Positions 7,089 to 15,250 of a stretch of DNA of 33,420 nucleotides are shown here, in pieces. The position numbers and the translations under genes were made by a program. The stretch is taken from positions 1 through 33,420 of the forward strand of contig JAKDNM010000028.1 in NCBI GenBank assembly GCA_030456445.1, written 5' to 3'. A model generated the notes under the pieces. It was not told the DNA's origin and searched no databases. It saw only the letters and a program-made list of their open reading frames with translations. The stretch comes from Hyphomicrobiales bacterium (GTDB lineage Bacteria; Pseudomonadota; Alphaproteobacteria; Rhizobiales; Rhizobiaceae). Position 1 is the stretch's first letter, and each line of letters starts with the position of its first letter.

Positions 7089-8363
7089 ATGTTTCGCTTG
7101 AGCAGAATGGCGCGGCGATCCGCTTTCGTCGCCTCGACGATCCTTGCGCTGGGAATGGCTGCCACGGCATCGCATGCCGCTGACAAGGTGACCCTCACCT
7201 TTGCCAACTGGGCCGACGCGGAGGGCGCGACCCGGCCGGGCATCCAGGCCGTGATCGCCGCTTTCGAGAAGGAAAACCCGGACATCGAGATCAAGAGCGA
7301 GGCGATCTCCTTTTCCGAGATCGCGCGCCAGTTGGTGCTGCGCGTCCGATCCGGCAATCCGCCGGACGTTGCGGAAGTCTCCGGCAACGACACCATCCTT
7401 CTGGCGCTGACCGGCAAGGTCGAGCCGATCGACAACTATCTCGACGCCGCGACCAGGGCCGAAGTGAAGCCGTCCTCGCTCGAGGGCTTGAGCTACAAGG
7501 GCAAGCTGGTCGCCTTTCCCTGGACGCAGGCGCCCGCCGGTCTCTGGTACGACAAGGCCGTGATGCAGAAGGCAGGCCTCGATCCGGAAAACCCGCCCAA
7601 AACCATCGACGAGCTGATGAAGGATCTGGCGGCCGTCAAGAAAAGCCAGCCCGATGTCATTCCGCTCGGCCTCGACACGACCAATCGGGCCTTTTCGTTG
7701 ATCTCCAACTGGCCGTGGATGAAGACCTTCGGGGCCGATCCGTTCGCCGAGAACGGCGCTACCTCCGACGCGATGAAGAAATATCTGTCGTGGATGCGTG
7801 ATCTTGCCAAAAAGGGCTACATCGATCCGGGCCGCAAGATCGGGGAGTTCCGGCCCCTTATCGCGCAGGACAAGGTAGCGTTTCTGTGGGACCAGGTGCT
7901 TCTACAGGGCGTCATCCAGTCGACCAACAAGATGACGGACGCCGATTTCTACAAGCATTACGGCGTCGCCACACAGCCGGCCGGCGCCTCGGGGAAGCCC
8001 TATTCCTTCGAGGGCGGCCATCAACTGGTGATGTTTTCCGACAGCAAGCACCAGGAGGCTGCCTGGAAGTTCATCAAATATCTGGCGACCTCGCCCTATG
8101 CGACCGAAAATTACACGCTGAGCTATGAGGCTTCGCTGACGCCGCTCGAGAAGGCGCCGACCGATGCGCTTGCCAAGAAGCTCGACACGCCGGTGTTCAA
8201 TGCTTTCTCCCGGAAGATCATGCCGACCGTGACGGCGGTCCCCTACGGCCCCCGATTTGCTCCCGGCGCCACCGCCATCATGGCCGGCGTCCAGCAGGCG
8301 GTCACGGGCGACATGCCGATCGACCAGATCGCCGCCTCGATCCAGCAGAATCTGGGCAATTGA
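7089..8363 (+). CDS. ABC transporter sugar-binding protein (family 1 extracellular solute-binding)
   Basis: This 424-residue periplasmic binding protein starts with a Sec signal peptide: basic MFRLSRMARR, a hydrophobic core, and likely cleavage after ATASHA near residue 30. The mature part has the family-1 pattern, with VTLTFANWADAEG at the start, NPPDVAEVSGND near 98 and WKFIKYLATSPYA near 330. The start is fixed by GGGAGG six bases before the ATG; an open frame extends further upstream but lacks support there. It captures the substrate for the two permeases that follow. Family-1 proteins bind mono- and oligosaccharides, polyols or glycerol phosphates, and the exact ligand is unknown. The downstream SDR, lactonase and dehydratase point to an aldose or aldonate. 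Confidence 0.92.
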   Translation: MFRLSRMARRSAFVASTILALGMAATASHAADKVTLTFANWADAEGATRPGIQAVIAAFEKENPDIEIKSEAISFSEIARQLVLRVRSGNPPDVAEVSGNDTILLALTGKVEPIDNYLDAATRAEVKPSSLEGLSYKGKLVAFPWTQAPAGLWYDKAVMQKAGLDPENPPKTIDELMKDLAAVKKSQPDVIPLGLDTTNRAFSLISNWPWMKTFGADPFAENGATSDAMKKYLSWMRDLAKKGYIDPGRKIGEFRPLIAQDKVAFLWDQVLLQGVIQSTNKMTDADFYKHYGVATQPAGASGKPYSFEGGHQLVMFSDSKHQEAAWKFIKYLATSPYATENYTLSYEASLTPLEKAPTDALAKKLDTPVFNAFSRKIMPTVTAVPYGPRFAPGATAIMAGVQQAVTGDMPIDQIAASIQQNLGN

Positions 8364-9283
8364 TGGCAGCTACGGCCGCCCAACGGTCAACGAAGGCGCC
8401 CGCCCGGAAAAATGCCGAGCGGGTGCCCTGGATCGACTGGATGGTGCTTCCGACTGTCGGCGTACTGGCGGTCGTCATCGGCTATCCGGTCATCTACACG
8501 CTCGTTTTGTCGACCACCAAATACAACATGCTGGACATGGTGCCGCCGCGCTATATCGGCGGCGGCAATTATGAGCATCTCCTCAGCGACCCGATCTTCT
8601 GGATCTCTCTCAAGAACACGGCGGTCTACACTTTCGGCAGCGTCATCATTTCCTCGCTGCTCGGTCTTGCGCTGGCGCTCCTGACGGAAAGCCTGACGGG
8701 CTGGCGCTTCAGGAGCGTTCGCGCGCTTCTTCTTACCCCGTGGGCCGTGCCCTTCGTGGTCGTCGCCTTCCTGTTTCGCTACATGTATCTGCAAAATGGC
8801 GGCGTCATCAATGCAGTGCTCCTCGATCTCGGCCTGATCGACAAGCCGGTGCTGTGGCTGAACAACAGCGCGCTTGCCCTGCCGGCGATCATGGCCGCCA
8901 ACATCTGGGCGATGATGCCGTTCTTCTTCCTGCTCCTCAGCGCGGCGCTGGCTGCCATTCCCAACGAGGTGATCGAATCGGCGCGTATCGACAAGGCGGG
9001 AACGTGGAGCATGGTGTTCCACATCAAGCTGCCTTTCCTGAAGAGCGCGCTTTTCATTTCCAGCCTGTTGATGATCATCTCCAACTTCAACGACTTCGCC
9101 AAGATATGGGCGATGACACAGGGCGGCCCCGGCTATTCGACGACGACGCTCGTCATCTATGTCTACCGGCTGGCCTTCGAGAACTTCGATTTCGGCTATG
9201 CTTCGGCGATCGGCGTCGTCTGGCTCGTGCTTCTGCTCGTCTTCGCGCTCGTCTATCTGCGCGCCCTCAAGGTGAACCCATGA
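8363..9283 (+). CDS. Sugar ABC transporter permease, MalF/UgpA type
   Basis: This inner-membrane permease has 306 residues from the ATG at 8363, which shares one base with the TGA of the binding-protein gene. A TTG one codon earlier is also in frame. It has about six membrane helices: the first is near 28-50 and the last runs along IGVVWLVLLLVFALVYL at the C-terminus. The EAA loop NEVIESARIDKAG (201-213) followed by IKLPFLK contacts the ATPase. The N-terminus is short and basic. It pairs with the MalG-type permease, whose start overlaps its stop by four bases. Confidence 0.93.
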   Translation: MAATAAQRSTKAPARKNAERVPWIDWMVLPTVGVLAVVIGYPVIYTLVLSTTKYNMLDMVPPRYIGGGNYEHLLSDPIFWISLKNTAVYTFGSVIISSLLGLALALLTESLTGWRFRSVRALLLTPWAVPFVVVAFLFRYMYLQNGGVINAVLLDLGLIDKPVLWLNNSALALPAIMAANIWAMMPFFFLLLSAALAAIPNEVIESARIDKAGTWSMVFHIKLPFLKSALFISSLLMIISNFNDFAKIWAMTQGGPGYSTTTLVIYVYRLAFENFDFGYASAIGVVWLVLLLVFALVYLRALKVNP

Positions 9284-10167
9284 ACGGGGGGAAAACGAGC
9301 GCGCCGCCGCAGGGCGTTCCCGCGGCCGGCCGCGGCATCAACGCTGGCCGGATCGTCAAATATGCGGCGATCGCGCTGGCGCTCTTCTGGAGCCTCGCGC
9401 CGGTCTACTGGATGCTGGCGACCTCCTTCAAGACCGAACTGGAGGCGACCCGCATCGACCCGACGCTGATCCCGGTCGACCCGACGCTTGCCAACTATAT
9501 CGGCCTCGGCGGCCAATCGCTGCCCTTCTTTTCCTTCTTCTTCAACAGCGTCGTCAGTTGCCTGGCGACCGCCGTCATCGCCGTCGTCATCGCCACGCCC
9601 GCGGCCTATGCCCTGTCACGGGCGCGCTTCCGCCTGAGAGGCCCGGTCGGCTATTCGGTGCTCCTGTTTCGCATGCTGCCGCTCGTCGTCATGCTGGCCC
9701 CGCTTTATCTTCTCCTGCTCAACGCCCGGCTTCTCGACAGCCTTGCCGGTCTCGTCGTCGGCTTCACGACCTTCGGCCTCCCCTTCGCGGTCTGGATGAT
9801 GAAGAGCTTCATCGATGCCGTGCCGATCGAGATCGAAGAGGCGGCCCGCATCGACGGCTATCCGCGTTGGCAGATTCTCCTTCGCGTGGTGACGCCGCTT
9901 ATCCTGCCCGGCCTCCTGACGACCGGGACCTTCGTCTTCATGGAGGCATGGAACAATCTGATCTATCCCCTCACCTTCATGACGACGATGGACAAGCAGA
10001 CGCTGCCGGCGGCGCTCGTCCTTACGTTCACCGGCCAGTTCAAGACGGACTGGGGCGGGATGATGGCGGCTTCCACCGTGACGACGCTGCCGTTGATGAT
10101 CGCCTTCTTCGCGGTCCAGCGCTCGATGGTGCGCGGCCTGACCTCGGGAGCGGTCGCCGGTGCCTGA
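9280..10167 (+). CDS. Sugar ABC transporter permease, MalG/UgpE type
   Basis: This is a 295-residue inner-membrane permease with about six helices. The EAA loop EIEEAARIDGYPRW (184-197), followed by VVTPLILPGL, is canonical for the second permease of family-1 sugar importers. The start ATGA overlaps the stop codon of the preceding permease. A longer upstream reading of the frame would lie wholly inside that gene and is rejected. The SDR gene that follows begins eight bases before this gene ends, so the transport and enzyme genes are translationally coupled. Confidence 0.93.
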   Translation: MNGGKTSAPPQGVPAAGRGINAGRIVKYAAIALALFWSLAPVYWMLATSFKTELEATRIDPTLIPVDPTLANYIGLGGQSLPFFSFFFNSVVSCLATAVIAVVIATPAAYALSRARFRLRGPVGYSVLLFRMLPLVVMLAPLYLLLLNARLLDSLAGLVVGFTTFGLPFAVWMMKSFIDAVPIEIEEAARIDGYPRWQILLRVVTPLILPGLLTTGTFVFMEAWNNLIYPLTFMTTMDKQTLPAALVLTFTGQFKTDWGGMMAASTVTTLPLMIAFFAVQRSMVRGLTSGAVAGA

Positions 10168-10993
10168 GCTGAGCGAAAAGAGATTGGCCGGCAAGACAGC
10201 TCTTGTCACAGGCGCGGCCGGCGGGATCGGGCGGGCGATCGCCAGGCGGCTGGCGCAGGACGGCGCGCGCGTGATGCTCACCGATGTCGACGCCGTGCGC
10301 CTCCAGCAGACGGTGCGCGACTTCGCGGATCTGGGCTTCGATGTCGCCGGTATGGCATGCGACCTCGGCGCGGCACCGGAGCGCGACCGCCTCGTCCCGG
10401 CGGTCCTGGCGAGATGGGATCGCATCGACATCCTCGTCAACAACGCCGCCTTCCATGGGCCGCGCCATAATTTCCCGGAATCATCGGAGGCCGATTGGCA
10501 AACCGTTTTCTCGGTCAACGTGATCGCCGCCGCGGCTCTTTGCCAGCAGGCGGCGCGGGCGATGCCGGCAACAGGCGGCGGTGCGATCGTCAATATAGGC
10601 TCCATCCAGGCGGGCATGCCGGTGCCGACCTATGCCGCCTATGCGGCGAGCAAGGGCGCGATAGCGAGCCTGACGCTGGCGCTCGCCGTCGAGCTTTCGG
10701 CGAACGGCATCCGCGTCAATGCCGTGACGCCCGGCGTCATCGCGACCGCAGCGTTCGAGCAAACCCTTTCCGAGAATGCCGTCGGTGGCCCGTCCGGCCC
10801 GCCGAGTGCGGCGCTCCTCGGCAGGTCGGGCCACGCCGGGGAAGTCGCCGCCGCCGTCGCTTTCCTCGCCTCCGACGAGGCGTCCTTTGTCACGGGCGCC
10901 ATCCTGCCGGTCGATGGCGGGCGCCACATCAGCCGCCGGCCGGACCCTTTCCAGGTTGCCTTCGGCGCGAAACCCCAGAACGGAACGTCCTGA
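10160..10993 (+). CDS. SDR family NAD(P)-dependent oxidoreductase, probable sugar dehydrogenase
   Basis: This 277-residue classical short-chain dehydrogenase has the nucleotide motif TGAAGGIG (17-24), the acidic residue Asp42 after the second strand (which favours NAD over NADP), and NNAA (94-97). The catalytic residues are Asn120, Ser148, Tyr161 and Lys165 (YAASK). The C-terminus ends with the usual ILPVDGG segment plus an unusual 25-residue tail. It starts with GTG, overlapping the permease gene by eight bases, and its TGA overlaps the ATPase start by one base, so it is embedded in the transporter operon. The likely role is the first step after uptake: oxidation of an aldose to its lactone for the SMP-30 enzyme, or oxidation of a hydroxy acid. 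The substrate is unknown. Confidence 0.9.
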   Translation: MPELSEKRLAGKTALVTGAAGGIGRAIARRLAQDGARVMLTDVDAVRLQQTVRDFADLGFDVAGMACDLGAAPERDRLVPAVLARWDRIDILVNNAAFHGPRHNFPESSEADWQTVFSVNVIAAAALCQQAARAMPATGGGAIVNIGSIQAGMPVPTYAAYAASKGAIASLTLALAVELSANGIRVNAVTPGVIATAAFEQTLSENAVGGPSGPPSAALLGRSGHAGEVAAAVAFLASDEASFVTGAILPVDGGRHISRRPDPFQVAFGAKPQNGTS

Positions 10994-12084
10994 TGGCCAG
11001 CATTTCGCTTCGCGACGTCACGAAATTCTACGGCGACGTGCAGATTCTCTTCGATTGCAATCTGGACATCGCCGACCACGAGTTCGTCGTGCTGGTCGGG
11101 CCGTCGGGCTCCGGCAAGACGACGCTGCTGCGCCTGATTTCCGGGCTGGAACATATCAGCTCGGGCGATCTCTATTTCGGCGAGAGGCGCGTCAACGACG
11201 TCGATGTGGGCGACCGCGACATCGCCATGGTGTTCCAGAATTACGGGCTCTATCCGCATATGTCGGTCTACGACAACATGGCCTTCGGGCTGAAGCGCCG
11301 CAAGGTGCCGGCGCGCGAGATCGACAGGCGCGTGCGGGGCGCCGCGGAGATGCTCAACATGGCCAATTATCTCGAGCGTCGCCCGCGCCAGCTTTCCGGC
11401 GGCCAGCGCCAGCGCGTCGCGCTCGGCCGCGCCATCGTGCGCGAGCCCGCCGTCTTCCTGCTCGACGAGCCGCTTTCCAATCTCGATGCGCATCTGCGCG
11501 TCCAGATGCGCGCGGAGATATTGCGCGTCCATCGCACGGTGACGGCAACCGCCGTCTATGTCACGCACGACCAGATCGAGGCGATGACGATGGGCGACCG
11601 TATCGTGGTCATGAACGAGGGACGCATCCAGCAGGTCGGCACGCCGGACGAGCTTTACGATTCCCCCGCCAACAAATTCGTCGCCTCCTTTATCGGCACG
11701 CCGGCCATGGGCTTCCTCTCGTGCCGTGTCGAGCAAGACGGTGAGGCGGTCGAACTGATAAGCGACAGCGTGACCATACGGCTCCAGCCGGAGCAGGCGC
11801 GGGTGGTCGCCCGATCGGGCGCCGGGCGCGTCCTCGTCGGCATCCGCCCCGAGCGGCTCACGCTTGGCAAGGACGCCGCGGCCGACTGGACCGTTCAGGG
11901 CGCTGTCGATGTCGTCGAGATGCTGGGTTCCGAGCAATATGTGCATTTCAACGTCGATGGCGGGACGCTGACGGCGCGCGTCTCGCGCGACCATCCCGTG
12001 AAGGTCCAGCAATCCGTCCTTTTCTCGGGCGCGGCCGAGCATCTTCATCTGTTCGATGAAGCGACCGGCCAAACCCTTTCCTGA
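10993..12084 (+). CDS. Sugar ABC transporter ATP-binding protein, MalK/UgpC type
   Basis: This 363-residue ATPase powers the two permeases upstream. It has Walker A GPSGSGKTT (36-44), Q-loop Gln82 (MVFQNYGLYPHM), signature LSGGQ (134-138), Walker B VFLLDEP (154-160) and the switch His192 (VTHDQIEAMTMGD). The C-terminal part (about 240-363) is the OB-like regulatory domain of the CUT1 family, including VLVGIRPERLTLG. The ATG shares one base with the TGA of the SDR gene. The sequence is complete and all catalytic residues are intact. Confidence 0.95.
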   Translation: MASISLRDVTKFYGDVQILFDCNLDIADHEFVVLVGPSGSGKTTLLRLISGLEHISSGDLYFGERRVNDVDVGDRDIAMVFQNYGLYPHMSVYDNMAFGLKRRKVPAREIDRRVRGAAEMLNMANYLERRPRQLSGGQRQRVALGRAIVREPAVFLLDEPLSNLDAHLRVQMRAEILRVHRTVTATAVYVTHDQIEAMTMGDRIVVMNEGRIQQVGTPDELYDSPANKFVASFIGTPAMGFLSCRVEQDGEAVELISDSVTIRLQPEQARVVARSGAGRVLVGIRPERLTLGKDAAADWTVQGAVDVVEMLGSEQYVHFNVDGGTLTARVSRDHPVKVQQSVLFSGAAEHLHLFDEATGQTLS

Positions 12085-12105
12085 CAGGCAGGCAGAGCAT
12101 ATCCG

Positions 12106-13272
12106 ATGACGACAATTGCCGAGATCAAGACCTTCCGCGTTCCGCCACGCTGGATTTTCGTGCGCGTAACGACCGATGACGGGGTAGTCGGCTGGGGGGA
12201 GTCGATCATTCCCAAGCGGGCCGGTGCCGTGGTCGCGGCAATCGAGGACATGGCAAGGAACCTCCAAGGCTACGACGCCGACCGCATCGAGGATATCGCG
12301 CAAAGGCTGCGCCGCGGCGCCTTCTTCCGCGGCGGCCCCGTGCTTGGAACGGCGGCGTCGGGTATCGAGCAGGCCTTGTGGGACATCAAGGGAAAGCGGC
12401 ACGGCCTGCCGGTCCATGAATTTCTGGGTGGGCGGGTGCGCAACAGCATTCGCGCCTATGCGTGGATCGGCGGCGACAGCCCCGCCGGCGTCGTGGAACA
12501 CGCGCGCGAGCGCATCTCGCAGGGGTTTTCGGCGGTAAAGATGAACGCCACGCCGGCCATCCCCCATCTCGGCGGCAGCGCCCTCATCGATGCGGCGGTG
12601 GAGCGGGTCGCCGCCCTCCGCGACGCCTTCGGCGGCAGGCTCGACATCGCGCTCGATCTGCACGGCCGCGTCCCTCGCGCGGCGCTGAAGCCGCTGCTCA
12701 AGGAGATCGAGCCGTTTCGCCCGATGTGGGTCGAGGAAGCGACGCTGCCGGAAAACGAGGAAAGCCTCAAACTGCTCGCGCGCGCCGCCGGTTCCATCCC
12801 GGTGGCGACGGGCGAGCGTCTTGTGTCGCGGTGGGAGGTCAAGCGCGTACTCGATACCGGCGCCGTCGACATCATCCAGCCGGACGTCTCGATCACGGGC
12901 CTGTTCGAACTGGAGAAGATCGCAAGGCTGGCGGAAATCTACGATGTCGCGGTCGCGCCGCATTGCCCGAACGGTCCCGTGTCGCTCGCCGCCTCGCTCC
13001 AGATCGGCTTCTGCGCCTCCAACGTGGTGATCCAGGAGCAGAGCCTCGGGCTCCACTATCATCAGGGCTTTTCCGGCCTGCCCAAGGGCGAGATGAACGA
13101 CTATCTTGCCGATTCCACCCCGCTCACCACGATCGACGGCGCTTTTGCGCCGCTCACCGGACCGGGGCTCGGCATCGGGATCGTCGGCGAGGCGGTGGAA
13201 AGCCGCGCCACGGACTGGTTCCTCCCGGATGCCGGCTGGACGCATGCCGACGGCACGTATGCCGAGTGGTGA
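12106..13272 (+). CDS. dgoD: D-galactonate dehydratase-like enolase superfamily enzyme
   Basis: This 388-residue protein matches the E. coli DgoD pattern (compared from memory) along its whole length: FRGGPVLGTAASGIEQALWD (74-93), AVKMNA with Lys145 and Asn147, LDLHGRV with metal ligand Asp184 and His186, MWVEEATLPE with Glu210/Glu211, TGERLVSRWE with Glu237, IIQPDVS with Asp260, APHCPNGPVSLAA with catalytic His286, QEQSLGLHY and a terminal YAEW. It should remove water from an aldonate such as D-galactonate or an epimer to give a 2-keto-3-deoxy acid. One deviation is VEEA where E. coli DgoD has IEEP. It is the last gene of the plus-strand arm. No KDGal kinase or aldolase of the E. coli dgo pathway is present, and the HpcH/HpaI aldolase probably replaces them. 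The symbol denotes family, not proven substrate. Confidence 0.8.
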   Translation: MTTIAEIKTFRVPPRWIFVRVTTDDGVVGWGESIIPKRAGAVVAAIEDMARNLQGYDADRIEDIAQRLRRGAFFRGGPVLGTAASGIEQALWDIKGKRHGLPVHEFLGGRVRNSIRAYAWIGGDSPAGVVEHARERISQGFSAVKMNATPAIPHLGGSALIDAAVERVAALRDAFGGRLDIALDLHGRVPRAALKPLLKEIEPFRPMWVEEATLPENEESLKLLARAAGSIPVATGERLVSRWEVKRVLDTGAVDIIQPDVSITGLFELEKIARLAEIYDVAVAPHCPNGPVSLAASLQIGFCASNVVIQEQSLGLHYHQGFSGLPKGEMNDYLADSTPLTTIDGAFAPLTGPGLGIGIVGEAVESRATDWFLPDAGWTHADGTYAEW

Positions 13273-13292
13273 CGCCCACGCCCGTCGCCTCG

Positions 13293-14285
13293 TTATCGAC
13301 CGATCGCCTCGATTTCCGCCGCAAGAGCGTCATCGACCGCTATGCCGTCGCGCAGCAGGCGTGTTTTGATTTCCTGACGCCTGCGGCCGGGCAGACGCGC
13401 GCCCTCGCTGCCGGTGACGGCATCCGCCATGACCGCGAAACGCGATAGCACGCCCGGACCGAAAGCGCCGGGGTCGATGGCGACCAGCGTCTGGCCGACG
13501 CCCGGCGGCGCGCCGTCGGCATCGAAGAAGGACGTCGCCTCATAGGCATAGTTCGCGCCTGTAAGTCCCGCTGAGAGAAGCTCGACCATCAGCGCCAGCG
13601 CCGTTCCCTTGGCGTCGCCGAGCGGCGCCATGGTGCCGGAAAGCGCCGCCTCCGGATCGGTGGTTGGCCGGCCTCCGGTATCGAGTGCCCAGCCTTCCGG
13701 GATCGCCTCGCCCTTCTGCGCGGCGGCCATGACCTTGCCGCGCGCGACCTTGGACAGGGATACATCCACGACGATGGGGCCGGCGCCTTCCACCGGCGCT
13801 GCAAACGCAATCGGATTGGTTCCGAAGAGTGCGCGGCTGGCGCCCCAGGGCGCCATGGCGCCCGGCGAATTGGTGAAAAGAAGCGCGATCACGCCACGTT
13901 CGGCAAGCCGCTCCACGGGAACCCCGGCGACACCGCAATGGTGCGAGCGGCGGATGCCGGCAATCGCGATGCCCTGGCTTTGGGCCGCGCCCGGCAGCCA
14001 ATCGATAGCCAGATCGAGCGCCGGATAGGCAAAGCCGTTCGCCGCGTCGACGGCGAGCGCACCCGGTCGGGTCGGCGTGCCCTTCGGGGTCGCAAAGCCG
14101 TCGACCTTTCCCGAGCGGGCCTGTGCTGCGTAGGCGGCGACCCGGCGAAGCCCATGGCCGCCCTGCCCGGCGAGTTCGGCGGCGAGGAGCGCATCGGCGA
14201 CGGAGGCGGCATTGGCCTCGCTCGTCTTCGAGCGCCGCAGCGCGCCAGCGATCAGATCGCGAAGCTCTTCGGCGGTCATTTTCAT
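13293..14285 (-). CDS. comC: Ldh2-family malate/lactate/sulfolactate dehydrogenase, probable (R)-sulfolactate dehydrogenase
   Basis: This 330-residue NAD(P)-dependent 2-hydroxyacid dehydrogenase belongs to the Ldh2/YlbC/YiaK fold. GGHGLRRV carries His44 and Arg48. SHHCG (114-118) carries the catalytic histidine pair, FGTNPIAFA (154-162) binds cofactor, and PLGDAKGTALALMVELL (221-237) is the conserved helix. The ATG (ATGA) overlaps the stop of the adjacent D-hydroxyacid dehydrogenase gene; the frame stays open further upstream, but that part lies inside the neighbour. Family members include malate, ureidoglycolate, delta-1-pyrroline-2-carboxylate and (R)-sulfolactate (ComC) dehydrogenases. ComC is preferred because slcC-, suyA- and suyB-like genes share this operon. 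It would interconvert sulfopyruvate and (R)-sulfolactate, the enantiomer that SuyAB cleaves. Confidence 0.7.
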   Translation of the reverse strand: MKMTAEELRDLIAGALRRSKTSEANAASVADALLAAELAGQGGHGLRRVAAYAAQARSGKVDGFATPKGTPTRPGALAVDAANGFAYPALDLAIDWLPGAAQSQGIAIAGIRRSHHCGVAGVPVERLAERGVIALLFTNSPGAMAPWGASRALFGTNPIAFAAPVEGAGPIVVDVSLSKVARGKVMAAAQKGEAIPEGWALDTGGRPTTDPEAALSGTMAPLGDAKGTALALMVELLSAGLTGANYAYEATSFFDADGAPPGVGQTLVAIDPGAFGPGVLSRFAVMADAVTGSEGARLPGRRRQEIKTRLLRDGIAVDDALAAEIEAIGR

Positions 14286-15223
14286 GAGGCGTTCTCCGCG
14301 CGATCGAGATGCGCCAGCACCTTCTCCGCGATCAGGTGGCTGACGCGGCCGTTCGATTCCTCCGTCACCCCGGCAATGTGCGGCGTCAGCACGAGGCTGG
14401 CGATGCCCGTGAATTTTTCGGCCGCCGCCGCCGTCAAAGGTTCGGTCTCGAAGACATCGAGCGCCGCGCCGCCGGGCCTTCCTTCCTTCAGGGCCGCCGC
14501 CAGCGCCGCCTCGTCGACGATGCCGCCGCGCGCCGCGTTGATCAAAATGGCGCCGGGTTTCATCCGCGCCAGCGCGCCCGCGTCGATCATGTGACGCGTC
14601 CGGTCCGTCAGCGGGGTATGGAGCGAGACGACGTCGGCGGTCTCGATCAGCCCGTCGAACGAGACGTTGCGGGCAAGGCGCCAGGCCGGGTCGTCGGCCG
14701 GGCAATAGGGATCGTGGGCCAATATCGTCATGCCCAGCATCTGCGCACGCCACGCCACTTCGCGCGCGATCGAGCCGAAACCCACCAGGCCGAGCGTCTT
14801 GCCGGCCAGTTCGCGGCCGGCAAGCGACTGTCGCGGCCATTTTCCCGCGAGCATCGCCTCGTTCGCGGCATAGGCGCGGCGAAGCAGCATCGCGGCGGTG
14901 GTAATCACATATTCGGCGACCGAGAGATCGTTGGCGCCGGTAGCCGGATACACGGCGACATCGCGCGCCTTGCAGGCCTCCATGTCGATATTGTCGAGCC
15001 CGACGCCGAGGCGGCCGACGCAGGAAAGCCTGTCGGCGGCATCGAGGATTGCCGCGCCGACCTTCGTGCGGTTGCGGACGATCAGCGCCCTTACACCTTC
15101 CAGCATGCCCGGAATGTCGCCCTGGCGGTCGGCCAGGCCCGGATCGTAAAGTGTTTCCCAGCGCGCATCGAGAAGAGCGACGGCGGTCTCGTCCATGAAT
15201 TCGGTGATGATGACGTCCGGCAA
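14282..15223 (-). CDS. slcC: D-isomer-specific 2-hydroxyacid dehydrogenase, probable (S)-sulfolactate dehydrogenase
   Basis: This 313-residue protein is in the D-3-phosphoglycerate dehydrogenase family without the ACT domain. It has the substrate-side segment GRLGVGLDNID (70-80), the GANDLSVAEYVI helix (97-107), the NAD motif VGFGSIA (147-153), and the catalytic residues Arg232 (NAARGG), Glu261 (ETEP) and His282 (PHIAG). The start is TTG, with GGGGA about eight bases upstream; no ATG is available before residue 10. As remembered, (S)-sulfolactate dehydrogenase SlcC of Chromohalobacter has the same length and a similar N-terminus. With ComC it would form the two-dehydrogenase racemase of sulfolactate catabolism. 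Without that context it would be called a generic hydroxyacid dehydrogenase. Confidence 0.72.
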   Translation of the reverse strand: MPDVIITEFMDETAVALLDARWETLYDPGLADRQGDIPGMLEGVRALIVRNRTKVGAAILDAADRLSCVGRLGVGLDNIDMEACKARDVAVYPATGANDLSVAEYVITTAAMLLRRAYAANEAMLAGKWPRQSLAGRELAGKTLGLVGFGSIAREVAWRAQMLGMTILAHDPYCPADDPAWRLARNVSFDGLIETADVVSLHTPLTDRTRHMIDAGALARMKPGAILINAARGGIVDEAALAAALKEGRPGGAALDVFETEPLTAAAAEKFTGIASLVLTPHIAGVTEESNGRVSHLIAEKVLAHLDRAENAS

Positions 15224-15250
15224 TGAAATTCCCCGTCGGAGATTTTTCGG

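Noticed and set aside
10639-13245. A very long open frame on the minus strand opposite the SDR, ATPase and dgoD-like genes.
   Set aside because: It is Arg/Asp/His-rich with no domain motif and lies antisense to three genes with complete catalytic motifs. It is an effect of high GC codon use.
13293-14840. A longer reading of the Ldh2-family gene starting near 14840.
   Set aside because: The extra 185 codons lie inside the slcC-like gene in another frame; an ATG at 14285 with an ATGA overlap gives the normal family length.
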